A stretch of DNA of 64,000 nt from Arcobacter_B sp049472135 (GTDB lineage: Bacteria > Campylobacterota > Campylobacteria > Campylobacterales > Arcobacteraceae): NCBI RefSeq assembly GCF_049472135.1, contig NZ_JBMOVV010000003.1, forward strand, positions 62,001-126,000, written 5' to 3'. The first letter of the stretch is position 1. Every line of letters starts with the position of its first letter. Positions 52,567 through 61,013 of the stretch are shown piece after piece. The translations under genes were made by a program, and so were the position numbers. The notes beneath the pieces were generated by a model that was given only the letters and a program-made list of their open reading frames with translations, was not told the DNA's origin and did no database searches.

Positions 52567-54279
52567 ATGATAGATGTACAAAAAGAGATAGAAAAAAAGT
52601 TTCCAAATATTAATAAAAAACAAAACTTTTTAAAAAAATCTTTATTTAAAATAGCTAGAAAAATAGTGCATGAAGACTCAATCAACCAGTTTTTAATTCA
52701 AAATGAACACTTAAAAGGGTTTGAGTTTGTGGATGCAGTTTTAGACTATTTTGACTTTGATTATACTGTTTCAAGTAATGACTTACAAAACATTCCAAGT
52801 TCTGGAAAAGTAGTTATCATTGCAAACCATCCATTAGGTGGATTAGATGCACTTTGTTTACTAAGACTTATATCTCAAGTAAGAAAAGATGTTAAGATTG
52901 TTGCAAATGATTTTTTAGTTGGCTTTGATGCTTTAAATTCACTTTTAATTCCAATAGATAACTATAAAATTAGACAATCAAAAAACGACATAAAGAAAAT
53001 ATATGAAGCTTTAGATAATGAAGAAGCAATAATAATCTTTCCAGCAGGTGAAGTTAGTAGAGCAACATCTAAAGGAATTAAAGATCCATTATGGAGTAAA
53101 GGCTTTTTAAATTTTGCACAAAATACAAGTGCGCCAATATTACCAATATTTTTAGATGCTAAAAACTCAAAAACATTCTATACTGTATCTATTTTAAATA
53201 AGACATTCTCAACACTTCTTTTATCAAATGAAATGTTTAAAAAGAAATCAAAAAGAATTAATATCAAAATTGGTGAAATCATTCCAAATGAAAATATTAT
53301 GCCAAAGGGTATTAATAAAAAGTATTTATTAAATCTTTATAGAAAACATTTATATGCATTGAAAAAAGGAAAAAAATCTTTTTTCCAAACACAATCTGCA
53401 ATTGCCCATCCACAAAGAAGAGCTGATATTTTAAGTGAACTTAAAAATTCACAATTAATTGGTGAAACAAAAGATGGAAAAGAGATATATCTTTATGATT
53501 ACACTGAAGACTCTGTAGTTTTAAAAGAGCTTGGAAGATTAAGAGAAATTTCTTTTAGAAAAGTTGGAGAGGGTATTAATAAAAAAAGAGATACTGACAA
53601 ATTTGATATATATTATCAACACATAATTCTTTGGGATAAAAATGACCTTGAAATAGTTGGTGCATATAGAATAGGAAACTCTGATTTTATTTATAAAAAT
53701 ATTGGGGTTAAAGGCTTTTACTCAAATAAACTATTTAAATATAATGAAGATATGACACCATACCTTCAAAACTCAATTGAACTTGGAAGAAGCTTTGTTC
53801 AACCAAAATACTGGGGAACTAGAGCATTAGATTACTTATGGTATGGTATTGGTGCTTATCTTAAAAAGAATCCACAAATAAAATATATGTTTGGGCCCGT
53901 ATCTATGAGCGCATCTTTCCCAAAAGTTGCAAAAGATATGATGGTTTATTACTATTCACACTATTTTAAATGTGAAGGTAGTCCTGTTACTGCAAAAATT
54001 CCTTATCAATACTCAAATAGTGTAAATGAAGTAAAAGAGATTTTTGATTTAAATGATAAAAAAGCTGATTTTAAACTTTTAAAATCTACTCTTTCAAATA
54101 TGAATTGTGCTGTTCCAACTCTTTATAAACAATACTCTGAAATTGCAGAAGATGGTGGAGTTAAGTTTTTAGATTTTAATATAGATCCAGATTTTGCTGA
54201 TTGTGTAGATGGATTTATTTTAGTTGAAGTTGATAAACTAAAACCTAGTGCGAGAAAAAGATATATAGATAAGGATTAA
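52567..54279 (+). CDS. olsF: Bifunctional ornithine lipid synthase, OlsF-like
   Basis: 570 residues joining an acyltransferase of the PlsC/OlsA type and an OlsB-type N-acyltransferase (GNAT fold). The N-terminal domain (about 60-265) has A-N-H-P-L-G-G-L-D (His88, Asp94) and F-P-A-G-E-V-S-R. The C-terminal domain (about 290-560) has G-A-Y-R-I-G, then E-L-G-R-S-F-V-Q-P-K-Y-W-G. This matches the single-protein OlsF route to ornithine lipids, phosphorus-free membrane lipids made under phosphate limitation. The Pho box upstream agrees. Domain order is OlsA-like then OlsB-like. Confidence 0.85.
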   Translation: MIDVQKEIEKKFPNINKKQNFLKKSLFKIARKIVHEDSINQFLIQNEHLKGFEFVDAVLDYFDFDYTVSSNDLQNIPSSGKVVIIANHPLGGLDALCLLRLISQVRKDVKIVANDFLVGFDALNSLLIPIDNYKIRQSKNDIKKIYEALDNEEAIIIFPAGEVSRATSKGIKDPLWSKGFLNFAQNTSAPILPIFLDAKNSKTFYTVSILNKTFSTLLLSNEMFKKKSKRINIKIGEIIPNENIMPKGINKKYLLNLYRKHLYALKKGKKSFFQTQSAIAHPQRRADILSELKNSQLIGETKDGKEIYLYDYTEDSVVLKELGRLREISFRKVGEGINKKRDTDKFDIYYQHIILWDKNDLEIVGAYRIGNSDFIYKNIGVKGFYSNKLFKYNEDMTPYLQNSIELGRSFVQPKYWGTRALDYLWYGIGAYLKKNPQIKYMFGPVSMSASFPKVAKDMMVYYYSHYFKCEGSPVTAKIPYQYSNSVNEVKEIFDLNDKKADFKLLKSTLSNMNCAVPTLYKQYSEIAEDGGVKFLDFNIDPDFADCVDGFILVEVDKLKPSARKRYIDKD

Positions 54280-54290
54280 AAATCCTTATC
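54268..54290. terminator. Hairpin between convergent olsF-like and Kef-type genes
   Basis: GATAAGGATT and AATCCTTATC form a perfect 10-bp stem around AAA. It includes the olsF-like stop codon and ends next to the antiporter stop. T-runs are short, so termination strength is uncertain. Confidence 0.5.
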
Positions 54291-55907
54291 TTAATTACCT
54301 AACCTACAATACATAACCTCATCTACAACAGATTTAGCTATTTGATCAGTTTCTACGATAATATGTCTTAAATGTAAATCACTTAATACTTTTTTATCTT
54401 GTTCACTTGTAACTGTAATAATTGTTTTTGCATTATGAGTTAAATCATCAATTGCATGACAAATAAGTTGTAATGCTTCTGGGTTATTAACCGCAACAAT
54501 AACAGCTGATGCTTTTTTAATATTTACAGAGTTTAAGATATGTCTATGGGCTGCATTTCCAAATACTATTGGTTCACCTCTTTGTGCACCTAATGTATAG
54601 AACTTCATATTTTGCTCAATTACAACATAGTCTTGTTCTAACATTTTTAACTCTTTTACAATTGATTGTCCAAATCTACCATATCCTAAAACTACAACAT
54701 GGTTTTGCTTATCTTCATCAACTTGAAATGTATTATTTAACATCATTACATCTTCTTTGATAAGTTTAGCAGCAGCTTTTGATAAATTCTTTAGAATAAT
54801 TGGTGTTAATACCATTGAGATTACAATAGTTACAATTAATATTTGAGAATAAGTTGGATCAACTAAATCTTTACTTCTTGCAAGCTCTAAAATCGCAAGT
54901 GAAAACTCACCAATTTGAATTAAAGATAAAGCTGTTTTAAATGCAACTCTTTTATTATCTTCAAACTTAACAATTGTGTAAATGATTACATATTTTATTC
55001 CCATTAAAATTGGAAGTAAAAGTAAGATTATCCAAATATACTCAGCAATTACAGTAAAGTTAATTTGCATACCAACAGTAATAAAGAATACACCTAAAAG
55101 AATATTTCTAAATGGTATTAGGTCTGCTTCAACTTGATGTTTAAACTTTGTTTCACTAATCATCATACCGGCAACAAAAGCTCCAAGAGAGTAAGTAAAT
55201 CCAAAGTAGTGAGCCATATATGAAGACCCGATTGCTAGTAAAAGTACAGAACCAACAAAAAGCTCATCTGTTTTTGTTTTTGATACAACTGTTAAAAATG
55301 GCTCTAGTAAATATTTACCTGAAACATATAAAACTGTTAATAAAATAAACGCAGCAACTAATGTTTCAAATATCATATAGCCTACACTTTTATCATCTCC
55401 CATTGTAAAAAATGAAATCATAAGAAGAATAGGAATTACAGCAATATCTTGCATAATTAAAATACCTAAAACTCTTCTACCATGAGGTCTATTAATCTCT
55501 TTAGTCTCATTAAAAGTTTTAAGTACAATAGCTGTTGAAGATAAAGACAATGCAGCACCGATAATAACTGATGTTTCAGTAGAAAGACCTATTACAAAGT
55601 AACAAACTAAAAATACAAATACGGATGTAACTAAAATCTGTAAACTTCCCGTTACAAATACTTCCCTTTTCATCTTTTTTAGATGATCAATCGAGAATTC
55701 TAAACCTATTGTAAACATTAGGAAAACAACACCAAATTCAGCTATTTCTTTTAATGTGTGGTTATTTACAGCATCATGTAATTCAAATACATAAGCTATA
55801 ATTGTTCCTGTAAAAATATACCCAATAATAGTAGGTAAATGAAACTTTTTTAGGATTAAATTTACAATTAGTGCAATTGCAATTGTTGAGACAATAATCC
55901 CTAACAT
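54291..55907 (-). CDS. Kef-type cation/proton antiporter with TrkA-N domain
   Basis: 538 residues. The N-terminal CPA2-type Na+/H+-exchanger domain spans about 1-375 with 11-13 membrane helices; F-G-V-V-F-L-M-F-T-I-G-L-E-F and S-L-S-S-T-A-I-V-L are conserved. A TrkA-N (RCK) domain (about 400-520) has V-V-V-L-G-Y-G-R-F-G-Q for nucleotide binding. Role: K+ or Na+ exchange for H+. It lies 13 bases after the helicase gene, minus strand. Confidence 0.93.
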   Translation of the reverse strand: MLGIIVSTIAIALIVNLILKKFHLPTIIGYIFTGTIIAYVFELHDAVNNHTLKEIAEFGVVFLMFTIGLEFSIDHLKKMKREVFVTGSLQILVTSVFVFLVCYFVIGLSTETSVIIGAALSLSSTAIVLKTFNETKEINRPHGRRVLGILIMQDIAVIPILLMISFFTMGDDKSVGYMIFETLVAAFILLTVLYVSGKYLLEPFLTVVSKTKTDELFVGSVLLLAIGSSYMAHYFGFTYSLGAFVAGMMISETKFKHQVEADLIPFRNILLGVFFITVGMQINFTVIAEYIWIILLLLPILMGIKYVIIYTIVKFEDNKRVAFKTALSLIQIGEFSLAILELARSKDLVDPTYSQILIVTIVISMVLTPIILKNLSKAAAKLIKEDVMMLNNTFQVDEDKQNHVVVLGYGRFGQSIVKELKMLEQDYVVIEQNMKFYTLGAQRGEPIVFGNAAHRHILNSVNIKKASAVIVAVNNPEALQLICHAIDDLTHNAKTIITVTSEQDKKVLSDLHLRHIIVETDQIAKSVVDEVMYCRLGN

Positions 55908-55919
55908 CCATATTCTCCT

Positions 55920-58034
55920 TTATTTATAATGCATCTGCTTATAGCCTTCAAGCCTTTTTTTGTAAGCAGAATTTAACATAGGATTTTTTGAGTCTAAAAA
56001 ATCTATTGCTAGACACTCTTGGTTTCCTCTACCAATTCTTCCTAAATATTGAACAAGTCTACCATAATAAGAAATCGGCGTAGCAAACATTATCGTATTT
56101 AAGTGAGGAAAATCTATTCCTTCACCAAAATACGAAGTAGTAGCTAAAATCAAAGATGATTCTCTAACCTTATTCATATTTTCAACTTGTTCTTTTTTAT
56201 TCATACTTCCATGAATACCTACATACTCAATTTTTTCTTCACTTAAAAGGTTTTCCAAAATATTTATATGCTCAATTCTGTCAGTAAGAACTAAAATCTT
56301 TCTAGATATATTATCTTTTATTTGCTGAATTATTAAGTTATTTCTATTTTCATCAAGACAAAGTTCATTAATTATAGTTGCATAATTATCGGCTTCACTT
56401 GTAAATTCAGTTCTTATTATCTTTAGTTTATTTGTATGAGTTCTCTTCTTTTTATACTCATAAGCAACATCACCTAACTGCTGGAATAAAATTGGTTGTA
56501 AGCCATCTTTTCTATTTGGTGTGGCACTTAATCCTAAAAGATACTTTCCTTTAAAGTTTTTGATAATTTGTTCAAAAGTAACTGCCGGAATATGATGACA
56601 TTCATCAACTATTACAAAAGAGTAGTTATTGATAACTTCAGGAGAGTTTTTTAAACTTTGCATAGTTGCTACATCAATTATGCCATTTAATTTATTTTTT
56701 CCTTTTCCTAAATAACCTACATCTTTTTTATCATATTCAAAATAGTCTACAAATCTTTCAATCCATTGATTTAAAAGCATATTTTTATTAACTACAATTA
56801 AAGTAGAAACAGCTCTTTTTTCAAACATCTTTGCACCAATAAGTGTTTTTCCAAATCCAGGAGGTGCTACACAAATAGAAAAATCTGTTTTTAGTATTTG
56901 TTTTATAGCTTCATCTTGTTCAGGTCTTAATGTAAACTTTACTTTTTTTGTATGTATTTGTTCATAATGTCTTTTATCATTAATTGTAAACTTAACACCA
57001 TTTTCATTAAAGAAATCACATACTTTATTAGTAAGTCCTCGAGGAAGCATAAGATGAGTTTCATCTTCTTCAAAACCTTGTATTACTCTTGGAGTATTAT
57101 ATAAAGGTTTTCTAAGACTTAAAAGTACTTTTATTTGAGGGTTTTCAAAAGATGCAAAAGTTTTCAATCTATTTATTAGAGATTTTGATAAATTTGCTGT
57201 TGGAACATAAATATAATCAAATAAAACCATCTCTATCATTTCTAATGGAAACTCAATATTTCCAAAATCTTTTTCATCATTAGCAGAAGTACTAACTTGT
57301 GAAAATTTATAAATAGTTTGTTTATCTACTTTTGAAACATTATTTAAAACCATCCATTGGTCATCATAAATTTTGTTTGTATTAGTATCAATAAATACAG
57401 TTTTATTCTTTTTTCTATAGTTTAAATGCAAAGGTAGTTCTATACTATTTCCTAAACTAGCCTTTGTAGCAAACTCTTTATTTGGATATAGCTTTGCAGA
57501 AATATTCGCTTTTTTCATAACAAACTTTCCAAAATTATAAACAATTTTTGAACTAATTGGTTCTTCAAAAAATATCCATGCAATTAAACTATTATAAGAG
57601 TTTAATTCATAATAAGCTCTAATATTTAAAGAATTTAATGCAATTTGTAATTTAAATTTATCTTCATCAAGTATCTCAAAAGCTATAAATTTTGAATTAT
57701 TATTTGAATCAATACAATATGTAGCAAGATGTATTAAACCTCTTAAATGTGATTCAATATCATTATTTGTAATAGGAAGAAAATCTTCCCCTTTAAAAGT
57801 TTGTGTTACTGCATAAAAGCCTTGCTTATTCCCATCTTTACTTATCCACTTTTTAGCATAAATATCACTTCTAGCTATAAATAAAGATTTAAAAAGCTCT
57901 ATCTTTTCATCTTTTGTGAAGTTCTTTTTTAATTTAGCTTCTTCTTGTATTTGATGTTCTAAGGCTTTAATTTGCTCTTCAATTTGTTTTTTTTGAGAGT
58001 AAAGTGCTTCTAGTTTTATCTTAAGATTTTTCAT
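55920..58034 (-). CDS. TOTE-type AEP primase-like domain fused to an SF2 helicase
   Basis: 704 residues. A coiled coil (1-36), then a domain resembling the archaeo-eukaryotic primase of TOTE conflict systems (about 42-240: L-F-K-S-L-F-I-A-R-S-D-I-Y-A), then a linker (L-M-L-P-R-G-L) and an SF2 helicase (about 365-704) with A-P-P-G-F-G-K-T (390-397), V-D-E-C-H (476-480), G-L-S-A-T-P and Y-L-G-R-I-G-R-G. The helicase looks active. In the primase part, the expected D-x-D is replaced by F-E-I-L (119-122) and the conserved H of G-x-H-x-W-I-F-F is absent (A-W-I-F-F). ATG at 58034 overlaps the bactofilin stop by 14 bases. No standard TOTE partners lie near it. Confidence 0.82.
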   Translation of the reverse strand: MKNLKIKLEALYSQKKQIEEQIKALEHQIQEEAKLKKNFTKDEKIELFKSLFIARSDIYAKKWISKDGNKQGFYAVTQTFKGEDFLPITNNDIESHLRGLIHLATYCIDSNNNSKFIAFEILDEDKFKLQIALNSLNIRAYYELNSYNSLIAWIFFEEPISSKIVYNFGKFVMKKANISAKLYPNKEFATKASLGNSIELPLHLNYRKKNKTVFIDTNTNKIYDDQWMVLNNVSKVDKQTIYKFSQVSTSANDEKDFGNIEFPLEMIEMVLFDYIYVPTANLSKSLINRLKTFASFENPQIKVLLSLRKPLYNTPRVIQGFEEDETHLMLPRGLTNKVCDFFNENGVKFTINDKRHYEQIHTKKVKFTLRPEQDEAIKQILKTDFSICVAPPGFGKTLIGAKMFEKRAVSTLIVVNKNMLLNQWIERFVDYFEYDKKDVGYLGKGKNKLNGIIDVATMQSLKNSPEVINNYSFVIVDECHHIPAVTFEQIIKNFKGKYLLGLSATPNRKDGLQPILFQQLGDVAYEYKKKRTHTNKLKIIRTEFTSEADNYATIINELCLDENRNNLIIQQIKDNISRKILVLTDRIEHINILENLLSEEKIEYVGIHGSMNKKEQVENMNKVRESSLILATTSYFGEGIDFPHLNTIMFATPISYYGRLVQYLGRIGRGNQECLAIDFLDSKNPMLNSAYKKRLEGYKQMHYK

Positions 58035-58458
58035 GAGCAATTGCTGATGGACCAACTACAATGTTATTAATTTTTTGTTCAATCTCGTTATATCTACTTT
58101 TTAGCTCAGAATTTTTTCTAATTCCTCTTCCTTCAAATTTTCCCTTTGGGTCAATTACAAGTTCGTTATATCTCATTTCACCTATAACTCTTCCCTCTGC
58201 TAAAATCTGTACTTCATTACAATCAATTTTACCATCAAAAAGACCATTTACTACTAAGTTATTCGCTTTAATATCACCAATAACCTCGCCTTCTGTTCCT
58301 ATTGATATAACATCAGCTTCTAAGATAACACCTTCAAACTTTCCATCAATATGTACAGTTCCCTTTGTACTAATACCACCTATAATACAAGTGCCTGCAG
58401 CAACTACTGTTGCTCCATTTGATGTTGATCCCTTATTAGACTTATTAAAGACTCCCAT
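58021..58458 (-). CDS. Bactofilin (polymer-forming cytoskeletal protein)
   Basis: 145 residues with a central beta-helix made of repeated short units (G-T-V-H-I-D-G-K-F-E-G, A-N-N-L-V-V-N-G-L-F-D-G-K-I, L-V-I-D-P-K-G-K-F-E-G). Polymerises without nucleotide. It overlaps the M23 peptidase gene by 55 bases; in H. pylori the homologous pair CcmA and Csd-type endopeptidases sets helical shape, so a cell-shape role is likely. AGGAG precedes the ATG by six bases. Confidence 0.93.
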   Translation of the reverse strand: MGVFNKSNKGSTSNGATVVAAGTCIIGGISTKGTVHIDGKFEGVILEADVISIGTEGEVIGDIKANNLVVNGLFDGKIDCNEVQILAEGRVIGEMRYNELVIDPKGKFEGRGIRKNSELKSRYNEIEQKINNIVVGPSAIAHEKS

Positions 58459-59306
58459 TGCACTCTCCTCTCATTTTTAAAGATGTAATCGTAATTATCT
58501 AAACTCCAGTTTATAAACTTTTTAGGGTTTAAAACTTTGTTTGCATATCTTACTTCATAATGTAAATGTGGTCCTGAACTTCTACCTGAATTTCCAGTAA
58601 GTCCAATAATCTCACCTTTTTTTACTACTTGTCCAACTTCAACCATAGTTTTATTTAGATGGGCAAATACTGTTTTAAAACCAAAGTTATGACTTACTCT
58701 AATAACTCTTCCATAAGTTCCCACATCTCTTGACTGAACGTATTCAATTACTCCATCTGCTGTTGCTCTTACAGGAGTCTTTCTATTTGCTGGAATATCT
58801 AGACCTCTATGAAATTGTCTTTTTTTAGTAATTGGATGTATTCTATAACCAAACCCTGAAGATGTAGTTATTTTATCTAAAGGTTTTCCATTTGGAATAA
58901 CTCTTAATGTATATCTTCTTTTATTTATATTCATAGCTTCAAGAGTTTTTTTAGTAATCTCTTCTGTTGAAGCATCTTTATCAACACCGATAATTGTATG
59001 AATTTCATCAAGTTTAGAACTTAATTCTTCAATATCTTTAACTTTACTTTTTATTTGCATTGAATAAAACTTGTTTTGTGCTACAAGTTTTTCTTCTTTT
59101 TGAGTTAATACCTTTAGTTCATTCTCTTTATCTTTTCTTACTTCATCTACTTCATTACTTAAATAAGATATAAAAATAAAACTACCTGCAATTATAACTA
59201 GTATAGCTATAATAACAAATAAAAGTATTTTCTTTATAAACTGATGTAAATTATATGACTTTGTACCTTTTATATCTGAAACAGTAATTATTAATCTATT
59301 TTTCAT
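58404..59306 (-). CDS. M23-family murein endopeptidase
   Basis: 300 residues. One membrane helix (about 26-50), a coiled-coil periplasmic segment (about 55-110), then a LytM/M23 domain with zinc ligands H-R-G-L-D and H-L-H-Y-E and S-H-N-F-G. The ATG at 59306 overlaps the folC stop by 11 bases; a TTG at 59315 is less likely. With bactofilin it matches cell-shape peptidases such as Csd1. It probably cleaves peptide cross-links in peptidoglycan. Confidence 0.92.
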   Translation of the reverse strand: MKNRLIITVSDIKGTKSYNLHQFIKKILLFVIIAILVIIAGSFIFISYLSNEVDEVRKDKENELKVLTQKEEKLVAQNKFYSMQIKSKVKDIEELSSKLDEIHTIIGVDKDASTEEITKKTLEAMNINKRRYTLRVIPNGKPLDKITTSSGFGYRIHPITKKRQFHRGLDIPANRKTPVRATADGVIEYVQSRDVGTYGRVIRVSHNFGFKTVFAHLNKTMVEVGQVVKKGEIIGLTGNSGRSSGPHLHYEVRYANKVLNPKKFINWSLDNYDYIFKNERRVQWESLISLIRDQHQMEQQ

Positions 59307-60465
59307 TAAAACCAATCATCGATAAAAATTTCTCAACTACCAAGAATGAACCAAATACTAAATACTCTTCATTATCTTCTAGTTCAATAGTTTGAATATT
59401 TATTATATTTAAATCTTTTATAATTTTCAATAAGTTATTTTTTTCAACAATTCTTTTATCATCAATATCTATAATGATTATTTGTTTAATTATGGGCTTT
59501 AAGATTTTTAAAACCTCTGCATAATCCTTATCAGCATAAGAGTTATAAATAAGAGTTATTTTTCTATCTTTGAACTCTTCTTTTAAAACTCTTGCTGCAA
59601 GGGGATTATGTCCAACATCAATAGTAATATTTGGTGCAATTTTTTGACATCTACCAAAAAGTTTTACATCATCAAATAAAGATAAATCTACATCGATTTT
59701 TAATTCTTCTAAACATTTGATAACTAAATGTAAGTTTCTTTTTAAATATGAAGCAAACTTATCATTTAAGTTATATTTGTTGAATTCCTCAACAAACTCT
59801 ATAGTTATATCTCTATTTCTTTCATTTTTTATTTGTTTTTGAACTTCAAAAGCACTTTGTTTTACTTCATCATGAATTTGATAGCCAACAAGCATTTTAG
59901 TATCAACTGAACGCATTTTTGTAATTGCTATTTTTTCAACTGTATTTCCTAAAAAACTTTGATGGTCCAAATCAATTGTTGTAATTAAAGATAAATCATT
60001 TGGAACTACATTTGTAGCATCAAACTCCCCACCAAGTCCAGCTTCTAAAACTAAATAGTCCATATCTTTTGATAAATAAATAGCAAGTAAAGTTGTATAT
60101 TCAAAATATGTAAGTTTAGAAAGTAGTTCTAAATCATATATTTCTTGTAAAAATCTGTGAGCTTCATTTAGTTTTTCATCACTAACATCACTTCCATTTA
60201 TCCAAATTCTTTCATTGAACTTTACAATATGAGGAGAGCTATAGTGAAGTGTTTTATAGTTTTTTTTATATAAATAGTGAGATAAAAACCTTCCTGTACT
60301 TCCTTTTCCATTTGTACCTACAATATGAATTATAAATGGAAGTTTTATCTTTTTACTTAATATTTCCCAAGAAGTTCTTACAAAACTAAAATCAATTTTG
60401 TCATAGTAAAGAGTTTTATGTTCCAAAAACTCTTCTAGTGTAGCCTTTTTTAAATCCGTAGTCAT
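59296..60465 (-). CDS. folC: Folylpolyglutamate/dihydrofolate synthase
   Basis: 389 residues of the Mur-ligase superfamily. ATP-binding loop G-T-N-G-K-G-S-T at about 48-55, then Y-S-S-P-H (substrate), E-A-G-L-G-G-E-F-D-A-T-N, D-H and D-V-G-H-N-P. Adds glutamate to folates; in bacteria it usually also does the dihydrofolate synthase step. It lies 5 bases after the LptE-like gene. Confidence 0.95.
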   Translation of the reverse strand: MTTDLKKATLEEFLEHKTLYYDKIDFSFVRTSWEILSKKIKLPFIIHIVGTNGKGSTGRFLSHYLYKKNYKTLHYSSPHIVKFNERIWINGSDVSDEKLNEAHRFLQEIYDLELLSKLTYFEYTTLLAIYLSKDMDYLVLEAGLGGEFDATNVVPNDLSLITTIDLDHQSFLGNTVEKIAITKMRSVDTKMLVGYQIHDEVKQSAFEVQKQIKNERNRDITIEFVEEFNKYNLNDKFASYLKRNLHLVIKCLEELKIDVDLSLFDDVKLFGRCQKIAPNITIDVGHNPLAARVLKEEFKDRKITLIYNSYADKDYAEVLKILKPIIKQIIIIDIDDKRIVEKNNLLKIIKDLNIINIQTIELEDNEEYLVFGSFLVVEKFLSMIGFNEK

Positions 60466-60470
60466 AATAA

Positions 60471-61007
60471 CTACTTTTCAAAAGATAATACTGCTAACTT
60501 TGATAAAAACTCATCTAAAGCATCATTTGCAGCACTTTTAATAGCTTCAAATCTTTTTGTATCTGTGATTGTTGTACCATCATCAATTGAGAAGTTGTGT
60601 TCACCTTCTAAAGAGATGTTTTTAACTTTTTCATTTACTTTGTTATACTGAATATCAAGCGTAACAAGGGCTCTATAAAGCTTGTTGTATCCTTCTTTAT
60701 CATACTGTAACTCTTGCATATTAACTGAACCAATTTTTATTTTCATAATAGTATCAGCTAAAGCTTCATCATAAACTAAATTTGTATTTAACTTTTGAAG
60801 TAATACTTGATTTAGAGAATCTTTGATAATCACGGCATTTCTAGGATCTTTTAAATCTACAAATAACTTTACAAAAACCTTTTGGCCTAACTCTTTTTTA
60901 GCATAATATGTTGAGGGTTTGTATCCACATCCATTTAAAATAAAAGATGTAGATAATAAAGTGAAAAGTACGAATAGTACTTTCCTTACATTATTCATAC
61001 TTTTCAT
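60471..61007 (-). CDS. lptE: LptE-like LPS-assembly lipoprotein
   Basis: 178 residues with a lipoprotein signal: I-L-N-G-C at 23-27, then G-Y-K-P-S-T-Y-Y-A. The position between leuS and folC and the N-terminal G-Y-x-P motif match LptE, the plug partner of LptD that delivers LPS to the outer surface. Beta-strands and a C-terminal helix fit. Assignment rests on lipobox, length and gene order. Confidence 0.78.
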   Translation of the reverse strand: MKSMNNVRKVLFVLFTLLSTSFILNGCGYKPSTYYAKKELGQKVFVKLFVDLKDPRNAVIIKDSLNQVLLQKLNTNLVYDEALADTIMKIKIGSVNMQELQYDKEGYNKLYRALVTLDIQYNKVNEKVKNISLEGEHNFSIDDGTTITDTKRFEAIKSAANDALDEFLSKLAVLSFEK

Positions 61008-61013
61008 TATTCT

